This document shows positions 51,992 through 61,518 of a stretch of 64,000 bases of DNA, piece by piece. How positions within the stretch are numbered: position 1 is the first letter of the stretch; each line of letters begins with the position of its first letter. A model generated the notes under the pieces. The model had not been told where the DNA came from. It ran no database searches and worked only from the letters and a program-made list of their open reading frames with translations. This stretch comes from Streptomyces roseirectus (lineage in GTDB: Bacteria; Actinomycetota; Actinomycetes; Streptomycetales; Streptomycetaceae). Made by a program: the position numbers and the translations under genes. Location: positions 434,001 through 498,000 of the forward strand of contig NZ_CP060828.1 in assembly GCF_014489635.1 (NCBI RefSeq), read 5' to 3'.

Positions 51992-54892
51992 ATGACAGGC
52001 GCCGGCCCCGCACCTCTGTCCCCGCCCCCTGCTCACGGCGGCCCGGCCGACGTGCTGGCCGTCGCCGGCAGCGTGCGCGGACCGGTCGACGCGGCGGCGC
52101 TGCGCGAGGCGCTGCGGGCCTGCCGCGTCGGCGCCGACGTGTCCGTCCTCGACCTGCGGCACATTCCCGCCGCCGAGCGCGAAGGCGCGGTGCGGGACGT
52201 CCTGGAGGAGGTGGCGGTCGGCCCCTGGCCCGACCGCCCCGAGGGCGGCGCGGGGCCGCGCTTCTGGCTGCTGCTGGTGCCGGACGGCGCGGTGCTGGCC
52301 GCCGCCGCGCACCGGGCGGTGCTGGACGAAGGCTCGTTCGGGCTGCTCCTGCGCGAGGTGTGCGCGGCCTACGGGCGCCCCGGCCGGCGACCGGTTCTGC
52401 CGGCGCCGTCGCCCGTGGACGCGTCGCCCTCCACGGTGCCGTCCGGCACGCTGCCCACGGACTGGCCCCGCCCGTCGGCGCTCACCGGGATCGCCGGCAC
52501 CGTGGCGTTCGGTATCCCGGCCGGCGCCGCGTCCGCCCTGCGTGACCTGGTCAAGGAGGCCGGCACCGACGAGAGCACCGCGCTGCTGGCCGGGCTGCAC
52601 GCGCTCCTGTCCCGCCTCGGGGCCGGCGCCGCCACCACGGTGGCCTGTGCCACCGGGCCCGGCCCGGCCCGGCTGAGCCGTGCGGACACCGGAGCGGATC
52701 CGACGTTCCGTGCCCTGCTGCGGGAGGTGGCCGACACGGAGCCCGACGGGCCGGCCGGGGCCGCCGCGGTGGCCCTGACCGTCCGCGAACGGCCGCTGCT
52801 GCCGGCCGCGCTGGGCACCCTCCCGCTGGTCCCCGTGCAGCTGCCCCGGACCGGCTCGCCCCACGAGCTGCGGCTGGTGCTGGAGCCCCGGCCCGGCGGC
52901 GGTTTCGACGGAACGCTGGAGTACGCCCCGGAGCTGTTCGAACCGGTCACCGCTGAGCGGACGGCGGCCCGCTACGCGCTGCTGCTCACCGCCGCCGCCG
53001 AGGACCCAGCGATCCCGCTGTCGCGGCTGCCGCTGCTCACCGCGGAGGAACGGCACCTGGTGCTGGAGGAGTGGAACCGCACGGGGCCGGTCGCGCCTCC
53101 CGAGGGCTGCCTGCACGAACTGATCGCCCGGCAGGCCCGCACCGCGCCGCACGCCCCCGCCGCGCTCTGCGCCGGCACCACCTTGACCTACGGTGAGCTG
53201 GATCGCCGTGCCGAACGCCTCGCCAGAACGCTGGCCGGCCACGGAGCGGGACCCGGACGGGTCGTCGCGATCTGCGCACGCCGCTCGGTGAACGTCGTCG
53301 TCGGCATCCTCGCCGTCCTGAAGGCGGGCGCCGCGTGGGTGCCGCTGGACCCGGCGTACCCGGCGGAGCGGCTGGCGTTCATGCTCTCCGACAGCGCGGC
53401 GCCGGTGGTGCTGGCCGACTCGGCCTCCGCGCCGCTGCTGGGTGGCGGGCCCGCGACGGTGCTGCCGCTGGACGCCGAGCAGGGTGCCGGGGACGCTCCC
53501 GTCGAGCCCTTCGCGTCCGGGGTGACTGCGGACGCGCTGTGCTACGTCATCTACACCTCGGGCTCCACTGGCGTGCCCAAGGGCGCCGCCAACACCCACC
53601 GCGGCGTGCTGAACACCATGCGGTCGCTGGTGAGCCGGCTCCGGCTGGGCTCGGCCACCCGGCTGCTCCAGGCGTCGTCGCCCACCTTCGACATGTCGGC
53701 GTTCGACGTGCTGTCCACCCTGATCTCCGGCGGCTGCCTGGTGATACCCGAGCAGGACGAGGCGACCGACCCGGCGCGGCTGCTCGACCTCGCGCACCGC
53801 GCCGGCCTCACCGTCTGGAGCTCCACCCCGGCGTTGTTCAGGGGCGCGCTGGACGAGGCGTACGCCACCGGGCGCGGACTGCCGCCCGGATTGCGCACCG
53901 TCGCGCTGGGCGGCGACCGGTTCCCGCCGGAGGTGCCCGCGCTGCTGGCCGACCTCGCGCCCGGCTGCCGGGCCTTCAACTTCGCCGGGATGACCGAGGT
54001 GTCCTTCACCACCACCGCCCATCCGGTGACCGAGGAGGACACGCTGCGTGCCGCGGTGCCGTGGGGCAGGCCGCTGCCCGGTCAGCGGACGTACGTGCTC
54101 GACGAGCGGGGGGAGCCGGTACCGCCGGGCGTGCCCGGAGAGCTGTACATCGGCGGCGCCGGCGTCGGCGCGGGCTACTGGAACCGGCCCGAGCTGACCG
54201 CGCGGCGGTTCGTGCCCGACCCGTTCACGGCCGACCCGGAGGCCCGGATGTACCGCACCGGGGACCGGGTGCGGCATCTCCCGGACGGTTCGGTCGAGTT
54301 CCTGGGCCGCTTGGACCACCAGGTGAAGGTGCGCGGTTTCCGGATCGAGACGGGCGAGGTCGAGGCGGCGCTCACCCGGCACCCCCGGGTGCGGGAGGCG
54401 ATGGTCGAGGCCCGCGCGGACGAGACGGCGCGGGGCGAGCGGCGGCTGGTGGCCCACCTCGCCGTGACCGGGCCTGACGCCCTGTCCGTCGAAGAGCTCC
54501 GTGCCTTCCTCGGCGAACGGCTGCCGGACCACATGATCCCGTCCGTCTTCCTGGCCCATGACCGGATCCCGCTCACCCCGGGCGGCAAGACCGACCGGGC
54601 CGCCCTCGGCGCCGTCGCCGTCCCCGAGGGCAGGCCCCGCCTGGACACGCCGTACGTCGCGCCGCGTGACGAGGTGGAGCGGGCCATCGCCGCCGAGTGG
54701 GAGCTGGTGCTCGGCATCGGCGGGATCGGCGCGCACGACCAGTTCGCCGCGCTCGGCGGCCACTCCCTGCTGGCGACCGCGGCCGTGGCCGCCCTGTCCG
54801 ACACCTTCGGGGTGCCGCTGTCCGCCAGGGACCTGTTCGAGGCGACCACCCCGGCCCTGCTGGCCGCCCGCGTGCGCTCGCTGCGCGGCTGA
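51992..54892 (+). CDS. NRPS, degenerate condensation - adenylation - carrier (C*-A-T)
   Basis: This 966-residue single-module synthetase has a condensation-like region (about residues 15-360), an adenylation domain (about 370-870) and a carrier domain (about 885-966) with Ser925 in [10 protein letters not shown]. The condensation motif HHxxxDG reads H107-R108-AVL-D112-E113, so the catalytic second His is Arg and the region is probably inactive. The adenylation domain has the P-loop [19 protein letters not shown] for the specificity pocket (Asp at the amino-binding position) and an A5 motif altered to NFAGMTE. No thioesterase is fused. It likely loads one amino acid onto its own carrier. GGGGAAGGGA precedes the ATG. 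Confidence 0.93.
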   Translation: MTGAGPAPLSPPPAHGGPADVLAVAGSVRGPVDAAALREALRACRVGADVSVLDLRHIPAAEREGAVRDVLEEVAVGPWPDRPEGGAGPRFWLLLVPDGAVLAAAAHRAVLDEGSFGLLLREVCAAYGRPGRRPVLPAPSPVDASPSTVPSGTLPTDWPRPSALTGIAGTVAFGIPAGAASALRDLVKEAGTDESTALLAGLHALLSRLGAGAATTVACATGPGPARLSRADTGADPTFRALLREVADTEPDGPAGAAAVALTVRERPLLPAALGTLPLVPVQLPRTGSPHELRLVLEPRPGGGFDGTLEYAPELFEPVTAERTAARYALLLTAAAEDPAIPLSRLPLLTAEERHLVLEEWNRTGPVAPPEGCLHELIARQARTAPHAPAALCAGTTLTYGELDRRAERLARTLAGHGAGPGRVVAICARRSVNVVVGILAVLKAGAAWVPLDPAYPAERLAFMLSDSAAPVVLADSASAPLLGGGPATVLPLDAEQGAGDAPVEPFASGVTADALCYVIYTSGSTGVPKGAANTHRGVLNTMRSLVSRLRLGSATRLLQASSPTFDMSAFDVLSTLISGGCLVIPEQDEATDPARLLDLAHRAGLTVWSSTPALFRGALDEAYATGRGLPPGLRTVALGGDRFPPEVPALLADLAPGCRAFNFAGMTEVSFTTTAHPVTEEDTLRAAVPWGRPLPGQRTYVLDERGEPVPPGVPGELYIGGAGVGAGYWNRPELTARRFVPDPFTADPEARMYRTGDRVRHLPDGSVEFLGRLDHQVKVRGFRIETGEVEAALTRHPRVREAMVEARADETARGERRLVAHLAVTGPDALSVEELRAFLGERLPDHMIPSVFLAHDRIPLTPGGKTDRAALGAVAVPEGRPRLDTPYVAPRDEVERAIAAEWELVLGIGGIGAHDQFAALGGHSLLATAAVAALSDTFGVPLSARDLFEATTPALLAARVRSLRG

Positions 54893-54896
54893 CCTC

Positions 54897-55691
54897 TCAG
54901 CGGTGGTGCACCAGCAGGGTCTGGGCGGAGCGGGCGACCGGGCCCGCCGCGTCGAACAGGGTCGACGTGGTGAGTCCGGGCTCGCCCGGGCCCACGCTGG
55001 TTTGGGCGTCCAGGCACAGCCATTCCCCGTCGGGCGGGCGGAGCAGGTGCACGGTGAGTTCGGGCGGGACGAACCCCCAGGCCCGGATGTCCAGTTCGGC
55101 GCTGATCCCGTTGGCCGAGTCGACGGCCAGCACGGTCCGCTGGACCGGTGACATCGGCTCACCGTCCAGCAGGGGCATCCGGGGCCGCAGCCAGACGGCG
55201 GCCGGTCCGGGCCGGCCGTAGCCGCCGTGTGCGAAGCGCCATTCGACGGAGTCGAGGAAGCCGCATGCCCAGCCGTCCGGGATCACCGCCGGGGCGTGCT
55301 CCAGGCCGGGCGGCCCGGCCGGCGGGCGGCGTCGCGCACCGGTGGCGGGAGTGTCGTCCGGTGCGGGCCGCACGGCCCACGCGGCGGCGGAGACCAGGGG
55401 ACGGCCGGCCTCCAGGAGTTCGCCGCGCACCAGCCGCACCCGACGGCCGGGGCGCTCCACCCAGGCGCGGGCCGTCAGTGGCCGCAGGGGGACGGGCCCC
55501 AGGATGTCGTACGTGATCCGGCCCAGTGCCAGCGCCCCGTCACCGCCGTCGTCAGCCGCGCACCGCTCGATCTCCCGGGCCAGCAGCGCGCCGGGAGGTC
55601 CGAAATGCTGGTAGCCCGGATCCCAGGGCCCCTGGGTGTGCTTGGTCGGCAGGAACCGGCTTTCGCCGATGTCCTCGAAGTACGCGTCCAT
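54897..55691 (-). CDS. TesB-like double hot-dog thioesterase
   Basis: This 264-residue protein is like acyl-CoA thioesterase II, with two hot-dog domains (about residues 1-105 and 130-260). ALALGRITYDILGPVPLRPL is the first-domain strand pair, and LLDGEPMSPVQRTVLAVDSANG holds the second-domain Asp. ATG at 55691 is preferred since GAGG lies nine bases upstream; an earlier ATG at 55700 is too close to it. Its stop is four bases from that of the NRPS gene, which converges. It is the last gene of operon D. Confidence 0.83.
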   Translation of the reverse strand: MDAYFEDIGESRFLPTKHTQGPWDPGYQHFGPPGALLAREIERCAADDGGDGALALGRITYDILGPVPLRPLTARAWVERPGRRVRLVRGELLEAGRPLVSAAAWAVRPAPDDTPATGARRRPPAGPPGLEHAPAVIPDGWACGFLDSVEWRFAHGGYGRPGPAAVWLRPRMPLLDGEPMSPVQRTVLAVDSANGISAELDIRAWGFVPPELTVHLLRPPDGEWLCLDAQTSVGPGEPGLTTSTLFDAAGPVARSAQTLLVHHR

Positions 55692-55723
55692 GTACGCCAT
55701 CCTCGCCGTTCGGCGGCGCCGCG

Positions 55724-57211
55724 TCAGTGGGGCGCGGGCCTCTCCGACATCGGCCACAGGAGCCGGGTGGGGCCTGGCCTGGGGATGTGCTCGATGGTCC
55801 TGGCCGTGGGGCCCGGAGCGTCCGCCACGAGCATCCGGTCGGTCACGGCGGCGAATCCGGCCCGGAAGTGGCTGACGGACTTCACGGCCGCGATCCGGTA
55901 GCGCTCCGGCACACAGCCGTGCAGCAGCAGGATCTCCGGGTCCAGGACCTGCCGGCGCTGCGAGGCGACGATCACGTCGCACGTCCCGACGGTGATCCGG
56001 GCGCAGGTGCCGAAGTCGGCTCGTTTGCCGCGCCGCATCGCGGTCTGGACGATCAGCCCGTCGGTGATGGCCCGCACCGTCGCCTCGGCCTCCACCGGCG
56101 GGCCGCTCGCCCAGCTGTGCCGCCCTCCCAGCCGGACCGGGAGGGTGGCGCCGACCCCGGCGGCCACCGCCGCCGCCACCGTCTCCGGGTCCCACAGGGT
56201 GGCGAAGCAGGTGGGCTCCGGCACGTCCAGCAGGGCCCGCAGGAGGTAGGTGCTGTCGCCGGTCCCGCCGCATCCCGGGTTGTCGCTGCCGTCGCCGATG
56301 ACGACGGTGCCGGGGCCGCCGGCCAGTGCCTGGCGGATCGCCCGCTCGGGCGGGAGCGGCACGGTGCGGAACCGTTCGCGGGCCGTCATCAGCCGGTCGG
56401 CGACCTCGTCGGCGCACTTCTGGGCGAGCGCCGGATCGCCGTCCGTGACGGTGACCACGCTCGCGGCGGCCTGCTCGGTGTCGGCGTACGGGAAGCCGTG
56501 GAAGAGAGTGCAGGCCAGCACCCCGGGCCGCCGTTCGATCTCCCGGACCAGATCGCGCAGTTCGGCGGCGGGTGATCCGGCGACGGTCGGTGAGGGCGGC
56601 AGCAGCATCGGCAGCCTGCGCTGTCCGAGCACCGGCGTGACGGCTCCCCTGGCGGCCGCGAACGCCAGCTCTCCGGCGAGCCGCGAGCGGTCGGCGGCGT
56701 CGGTGTGCGGGTATTCGTGGAACCCCGTCACCACGTCCGCGAGGTCGAGGAGTTCCGCCGGCACGTTGGCGTGCAGGTCCATGGTGACGGCCAGCACGGC
56801 GCGCGGCAGCAGGGCGCGTACGGCGCGCAGGACGGCCACGTCCATCGACCGGTCCGGGACGACGACCCCGGCGCCGTGCAGGTCGAGCAGCACCACGTCG
56901 CAGTCCCCGGCTTCGCGCAGCCGTGACAGCAGTCGCTCCTCCAGTTCCCGGTAGGTGTCCGCGCCGACCGCCGGGCCGGGTTCGGCGCGGGCGTGGGCCG
57001 CCGGGTGGACCCGCGCTCCGGCCGAGGCGCACGCGTCCAGGTAGCCGCCGGTGACCGTGGCGGTGCCGGTGAACTCGGCGAGCAGGTCAGGGCCGTGGTG
57101 GCAGGAGAAGGCGGCCAGGCCGGCGGTGCCGAGGTGGTCGACCATGAAGGTGCTGGACTCGTGGACCAGTCCCCCGACCGCCGCCCGCGGTGCCGGGCCC
57201 CGGCCGCTCAC
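55724..57211 (-). CDS. MlrC-family (M81) metallopeptidase-like protein
   Basis: This 495-residue cytoplasmic protein belongs to the MlrC family, named for microcystin degradation. Metal ligands are seen in VVLLDLHGAGV, TMDLHANVP and GFHEYPHTD, and the C-terminal domain has DNPGCGGTGDST. Family members may hydrolyse peptide or amide bonds of unusual amino acids. In this operon it could trim a precursor or act in self-protection. The GTG start overlaps the RraA stop. Confidence 0.88.
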   Translation of the reverse strand: MSGRGPAPRAAVGGLVHESSTFMVDHLGTAGLAAFSCHHGPDLLAEFTGTATVTGGYLDACASAGARVHPAAHARAEPGPAVGADTYRELEERLLSRLREAGDCDVVLLDLHGAGVVVPDRSMDVAVLRAVRALLPRAVLAVTMDLHANVPAELLDLADVVTGFHEYPHTDAADRSRLAGELAFAAARGAVTPVLGQRRLPMLLPPSPTVAGSPAAELRDLVREIERRPGVLACTLFHGFPYADTEQAAASVVTVTDGDPALAQKCADEVADRLMTARERFRTVPLPPERAIRQALAGGPGTVVIGDGSDNPGCGGTGDSTYLLRALLDVPEPTCFATLWDPETVAAAVAAGVGATLPVRLGGRHSWASGPPVEAEATVRAITDGLIVQTAMRRGKRADFGTCARITVGTCDVIVASQRRQVLDPEILLLHGCVPERYRIAAVKSVSHFRAGFAAVTDRMLVADAPGPTARTIEHIPRPGPTRLLWPMSERPAPH

Positions 57212-57885
57212 CGCGGCACCAGCCCGAGCGCGTCGTAGCGGTGCCGTCTGCGGGCCTCGGCGAGGGGCATCCCGGCCGCGATGTCGGCCCGGATCGCGTC
57301 CTCGGCCCGCGTCACCAGTCGCGCCTTCTCCGCCACGGGGCCCGCCAGCGCGGCCGGGACGACCAGAGTGCCGGCGTCGTCGCCGACCAGCACGTCGCCC
57401 GGTGCGATCCGGACGCCGCGCAGGACGACCGGCTCCTGGGTCGCGGCGAGCCGCACCCGGTGCTTGCCGGACTTCATGTAGGTGCCCAGGCTCCACAGCG
57501 GATAGCCGCTCGCCCTGATCGCTCCCACGTCCCGGCACACCCCGTCGATGACCGTCCCGGCGATCTCCCGTCGCAGGGCCGCGGCGGTGAGGAGGTCGCC
57601 CCAGACGGTGCAGCCGGTGCGTCCGTCGTTCGCGACGACGACCACCGCGCCCGGCGGTACCGCGTCCAGGAACTCCCCGGCGGGTCCGGGCGTGCCCGGT
57701 TCGACGGGCACGTACCGCAGGGTGAAGGCGGGTCCCGCCACGGTGCCGGCGCCGGACATCCGCAGCAGTCCCGGCAGGCCGGTGTCACCCCGGCCCAGCA
57801 GGTCGAGTGCGTCGCTGACGGCGCTGGTGCCCTGCTCGCGGAGGACGTCGACGTCCGCCGGTGCCGCCTCTGTCGCCCTGGTCAC
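57208..57885 (-). CDS. RraA-like protein (HMG/CHA aldolase fold), second copy
   Basis: This 225-residue RraA-family protein has the Arg-Asp motif in GTVIDGVCRDVGAIRASGYP. It differs considerably from the copy in operon A, so it is not a recent duplicate. Members cleave branched 4-hydroxy-2-oxo acids; a DmpG-like aldolase at the head of this operon could make such acids, so the two may act on related intermediates. It overlaps both neighbours by four bases (GTGA). Confidence 0.86.
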   Translation of the reverse strand: MTRATEAAPADVDVLREQGTSAVSDALDLLGRGDTGLPGLLRMSGAGTVAGPAFTLRYVPVEPGTPGPAGEFLDAVPPGAVVVVANDGRTGCTVWGDLLTAAALRREIAGTVIDGVCRDVGAIRASGYPLWSLGTYMKSGKHRVRLAATQEPVVLRGVRIAPGDVLVGDDAGTLVVPAALAGPVAEKARLVTRAEDAIRADIAAGMPLAEARRRHRYDALGLVPR

Positions 57886-59066
57886 CGGCCTGCTCCCGTC
57901 CCCGGCCCCTTGCCGGTCAGCTCCGTGTGGCGTTCCACCGTCAGCGTCCCGGTCGGCTCCGCCGCCGTGCCGGGGCCGGTCCCGGGGAGGACGAAGCCCG
58001 GCGTGTGGAAGACGACGGGCGGTTCGACGCCGTCGTCGAGGTAGTAGGTGCTGCTGGGGCCGACGTCGCTGGCCTCGGTCATGTTCGGCAGCGTCGCCAC
58101 GGCGATGTTGGTCCAGCGGGCGATGCCCTGGTCCCACTTGGCGCCGACGAAGGCCGGGATTCCCGCCGACGCGCAGAAGTCGTGGACGCGCAGCGCTTCG
58201 CCGATGCCGCCGACCCTGCCGACCTTGATGTTCACCATCCGGCACGCGCCGAGTTCGGCCGCCTCCCGTACCTCGCGCAGCGAGTGGACCTGTTCGTCCA
58301 GGCAGATCGGGGTGGCCATGCGTTTTTGCAACTCTGCGGTGGTCCGCAGCAGTTGGCGCGGGAAGGGTTGTTCCAGGGCGTGCATGCCGAGTCCGTCCAG
58401 CCGTGTCAGGTGCTCCAGGTGCGTCTCGTCGTACGCCGCGTTCGCGTCCGCGACGACCTGGAGGCCGGGGAAGGCCGCGACGACCTCGCGGACCGGGACC
58501 AGGTCCCAGCCGGGCTTGATCTTGAGCCGGACCCGCCGGTAGCCGGCCCGTACCGACGGTGCGATGCTCGCGAGCAGTTCCTCGACGGTCGGTTCGATGC
58601 CGACCGTCGCGCCGGCCGGGACCGGCCGCACGGTGCCGCCCAGTTCCTCGCACAGCGGACGGCCCCGCAGCCGGGCCTGCAGGTCCCACAGCGCGGTCTC
58701 CAGCGCGGCCTTGGCCTCCTCGTGGCCGTTGACCTCCCGCCACAGCCGCATACAGGCCACGGGGTCGCTGCGGCCCGCCTCCAGAAGCATCGGGCCGAGG
58801 AACCGCTCGATGACGTACCAGGCCGTCTCGATCGTCTCGTAGTTGTAGAACGGCGTCTCCATGGCGCTGCATTCGGCCCGTCCGGTGCCCGCGGTGCCGT
58901 CGGACTCGCCGTCCACCTCGACCTGCAGCTTGGTCCAGGTGTGGTAGCGCTGCCACCGGTTCTCGAAGGGGTGCGCCAGCCGGGCCGTCACCAGCCGGAG
59001 CGTGATTCTCTCGATGGTCATGGTCAGCGGCTCCGCCGCCGTGGTCCGCGTAGCCGGGTCGTTCAT
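57882..59066 (-). CDS. enolase-superfamily protein, NSAR/OSBS-like racemase
   Basis: This 394-residue enzyme of the muconate-lactonising subgroup resembles N-succinylamino acid racemase/o-succinylbenzoate synthase. The first catalytic Lys is in RLKIKPGWD (KxK), metal ligands are in VVADANAAY, ALEQPF and CLDEQVHS, and the second catalytic Lys is in VNIKVGRVGG. Operon context, with an aminotransferase and amino acid ligase, favours racemising an N-acylated amino acid over menaquinone synthesis. The ATG overlaps the preceding stop (ATGA); a second ATG about 15 codons on would match relatives equally well. Confidence 0.87.
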   Translation of the reverse strand: MNDPATRTTAAEPLTMTIERITLRLVTARLAHPFENRWQRYHTWTKLQVEVDGESDGTAGTGRAECSAMETPFYNYETIETAWYVIERFLGPMLLEAGRSDPVACMRLWREVNGHEEAKAALETALWDLQARLRGRPLCEELGGTVRPVPAGATVGIEPTVEELLASIAPSVRAGYRRVRLKIKPGWDLVPVREVVAAFPGLQVVADANAAYDETHLEHLTRLDGLGMHALEQPFPRQLLRTTAELQKRMATPICLDEQVHSLREVREAAELGACRMVNIKVGRVGGIGEALRVHDFCASAGIPAFVGAKWDQGIARWTNIAVATLPNMTEASDVGPSSTYYLDDGVEPPVVFHTPGFVLPGTGPGTAAEPTGTLTVERHTELTGKGPGTGAGR

Positions 59067-60484
59067 CGCAGCCCTTCCCCGCCTGTGCTGTCCGTGGTCA
59101 CGTGGACCGAGAGTTTCTGACCGCCCTGGAAGATGTTGACCCGCGGCTGGAGGCTCGCCTTCGAGCCGTGGAAGGCGACGGTGCCGCGGATGACGTACGT
59201 GTCGAAGCTGACGGGCATCGCCACCACCCGCGGGTCCGTGTCCGTGCGCACCACCGGGTACGCGGCCGGCGGTACGTACCGCTGTGCGACGCCCCCCTCC
59301 TTCACCGCTCTGCCGACCGCTTCGGCCCACGCCTCCCGGCTGACCGCGCGGCCGATGGTCACCCCGTCGCCGCGGATGTCGTAGGGCTCCTTGAGCACGT
59401 ACTCGTGCTGCCGCGCCATCAGCTGTTCCGGTAGCCCGCCGGCGGGCTCGGCCCTCCTGCTCCAGGGGAGGAGGAGGGCCGCGAGCCGACGTTCGTCCTC
59501 CTCGAAGAGGGTGGCGAAGGCCGGCTCCTGCACCAGGGCCAGGGTCAGCTTGCTCTCGGCGACGTAGCGGGCGAGGAAGGAGTTGACGTGCCGCAGGTCC
59601 GTCTCCCGCAGGATCCGCGCCCAGCGGGCGACGAGTCCGGGGTCGTCCTGCACGAGCCGCTGCCAGCCGACGGTGTTGACCTTGTTCCAGCAGGCATCCA
59701 GCGTCCGCCGCCCCACCCGGGCCCGGCCGCCGGCCGGGGTGACCTCGCGGGGATCGGCGACGAAGGCGTCGATGCCCTGCGCCTGGAAGGCCCCGGCCAT
59801 CAGCACGCTCTCCCGGTTCGCCGCCCCGTCCGGTTGCAGGACGGCCAGTACGGGGGTGCGGCCCTCGCGGCGAGCGGCCGTGAGCGCCGGCCGGACCGCG
59901 TCGAGCAACGCGTCGTCGCGCGGGGCGGCCCGCAGGGCGTGCGGGGGAACCGTGATCCCGGCCGTGTCCAGCACGGACCGCACGACGGCGTGGATCCGGG
60001 GGGTGAAGAGCGTTCCGGCGGGAGCGTCCGCGTTGTTCTCCAGGATCCGCAGCCGTCCGCTGTCCTGTTCGAGGTAGCCGTCGAGGCGGCAGACACCGAT
60101 CTCCGTGCGCTCGGGGCCGTCGCCGTGTGCCTCGGCGGCGATCAGGAGGTCGGCCGCGGGCGGCAGGCCGTACCAGCGCCGCACGCCGGCGTCGTCCAGG
60201 TAGAGCCGGGCGACCTTGCTCAACAGGCGTACGTACGGCTCCAGTTGTCGGGCGACACAGGTGGCCGCCTCGGCATGGACGAAGAGCGGCAGCGGGGAGA
60301 GCGGGTACGCGCGGTTGCGGAACGCCGGCATCCGGTCCTGGGCCTGCCGGACCGCGTCGGCCAGCAGGCCGTCCTCCGCCGCGTCGACCAGCCGGGCGCC
60401 GACGTCCAGCGCGGTACGCCAGTCGACCAGGCCGGGGCCGGGGTCCTCCTCCTGTCGTGCCGGCGATTCAGCGGGGGCTGCCAT
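59063..60484 (-). CDS. glutathionylspermidine-synthase-like ATP-grasp ligase
   Basis: This 473-residue ligase has ATP-grasp features of the circularly permuted glutathionylspermidine-synthase/DUF404-407 type: ENNADAPAGTLFTPR, NSFLARYVAESKLTLAL and VLKEPYDIRGDGVTIGR (ATP-binding Lys and Gly-rich loop). Such enzymes join an acid to an amine through an acyl phosphate. It could couple the unusual amino acid of operon D to another building block. It overlaps the aminotransferase gene by 17 bases. Confidence 0.84.
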   Translation of the reverse strand: MAAPAESPARQEEDPGPGLVDWRTALDVGARLVDAAEDGLLADAVRQAQDRMPAFRNRAYPLSPLPLFVHAEAATCVARQLEPYVRLLSKVARLYLDDAGVRRWYGLPPAADLLIAAEAHGDGPERTEIGVCRLDGYLEQDSGRLRILENNADAPAGTLFTPRIHAVVRSVLDTAGITVPPHALRAAPRDDALLDAVRPALTAARREGRTPVLAVLQPDGAANRESVLMAGAFQAQGIDAFVADPREVTPAGGRARVGRRTLDACWNKVNTVGWQRLVQDDPGLVARWARILRETDLRHVNSFLARYVAESKLTLALVQEPAFATLFEEDERRLAALLLPWSRRAEPAGGLPEQLMARQHEYVLKEPYDIRGDGVTIGRAVSREAWAEAVGRAVKEGGVAQRYVPPAAYPVVRTDTDPRVVAMPVSFDTYVIRGTVAFHGSKASLQPRVNIFQGGQKLSVHVTTDSTGGEGLR

Positions 60485-61415
60485 CGGCCACCTCCCGGTG
60501 CTCGTGCGGCAGGTGCGGGGCCCGGGCCTGTTCGCGTACCTGGAGGAAGTACTCGGCGACGAGTTCCCGGGTGACCGGGCCCGGCCGGTGCCCGGACGGT
60601 GAGAACCAACGGCGGTCGAAGGAGCGTACGGGCGCGAACTCCAGCCCGGTGCCGCACAGGAACGCCTCGTCCGCCCGGTAGGCGTCCCGCCTCGAGAGCG
60701 CGGTTTCCCGGACCGGTATGTCCTTGGCCGCCGCGGTGCGCAGTACCCAGGCGCGGGTGATGCCGGGCAGCACGTCCTCCGACAGGGCGGGGGTGCTCAG
60801 CACGCCGTCCTCGACGAGGAACAGCGCGGCGGTGGGCGCCTCGGACAGCCGTCCGTGCCGGTTGGTCAGCACGCAGCCGTCGAATCCGGCCTCACGTGCC
60901 TCCTGCCAGGCCAGTCGGGGGCCCGCGTAGTTGGCGATGTTCTTGGCCGTCGGCGGGTGCACCTCGTCCGGTCCCCGCTGCCGGTCGCTGATGGACAGGT
61001 CCATGCCCTGGTTGTCCGCCAGCCACCGCTTGCGGTCCATCGGGGTGGCCGTCACGCTCAGTTCGGGCAGGGCCGGGTCGCCGAGCTGGCCCGCGTTGAG
61101 CGGAGTGGCCGCTATCCGTACGTACGCGTCCCGGGTGATGCGGTTGCGGTCGATCAGCTCGTCGACCACTCCGGGCAGCCGGTGCAGGCCGGGGTCGGGG
61201 AAACGCATGAGGCGCAGCGACGCCGCCATGCGTGCCAGGTGTTCCTGGAGCAGGAACGGCCGGGTGGGACCGTCGGGCCCGCTCGGGGCGTACAGCCGCA
61301 CGCCCTCGAACACGGACAGCCCGTAGCGCATGGCCAGACTGCCGATCGGCACTGTGGCCTCGTCCCTGGTGACCCACCGGTCACGGAAGAACACGTGCGG
61401 GTAGACGGCTACCAC
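60468..61415 (-). CDS. class IV aminotransferase (branched-chain type)
   Basis: This 315-residue fold-type IV PLP enzyme resembles branched-chain amino acid aminotransferase. The Schiff-base Lys is in PPTAKNIANYAGPRL, and Glu in SEAPTAALFLVEDG contacts PLP. It opens with YPHVFFRDRWV and LSVFEGVRLY. GTG at 61415 gives a family-like length, but its GGAG touches the start and AAGAGA lies further off, so the start is uncertain. It follows a strong hairpin after the di-iron oxidase gene. It probably aminates the keto acid made by the aldolase. Confidence 0.88.
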   Translation of the reverse strand: MVAVYPHVFFRDRWVTRDEATVPIGSLAMRYGLSVFEGVRLYAPSGPDGPTRPFLLQEHLARMAASLRLMRFPDPGLHRLPGVVDELIDRNRITRDAYVRIAATPLNAGQLGDPALPELSVTATPMDRKRWLADNQGMDLSISDRQRGPDEVHPPTAKNIANYAGPRLAWQEAREAGFDGCVLTNRHGRLSEAPTAALFLVEDGVLSTPALSEDVLPGITRAWVLRTAAAKDIPVRETALSRRDAYRADEAFLCGTGLEFAPVRSFDRRWFSPSGHRPGPVTRELVAEYFLQVREQARAPHLPHEHREVADGSPR

Positions 61416-61468
61416 CTCCGTTGGTCTCTTTGCCGAGAAGTCCGCGGGCGTCTGCGTGAGCCGGCCGT

Positions 61469-61508
61469 GGTGCGGGGCGCCGCTGTCGTGACCGCGGCGC
61501 CCCGCACC
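61469..61508 (-). terminator. hairpin between di-iron oxidase and aminotransferase genes
   Basis: A perfect 15-bp stem (61469-61483 with 61494-61508) and a 10-base loop begin ten bases after the stop of the oxidase gene. It could terminate the first two-gene transcript or reduce read-through into the rest of operon D. Confidence 0.75.
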
Positions 61509-61518
61509 GGACGGGCCG

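Noticed and set aside
57882..59066. menC (o-succinylbenzoate synthase) for menaquinone
   Set aside because: The gene is embedded in a biosynthetic operon with an amino acid ligase and aminotransferase, and no other menaquinone gene is near; streptomycetes often use the futalosine route.
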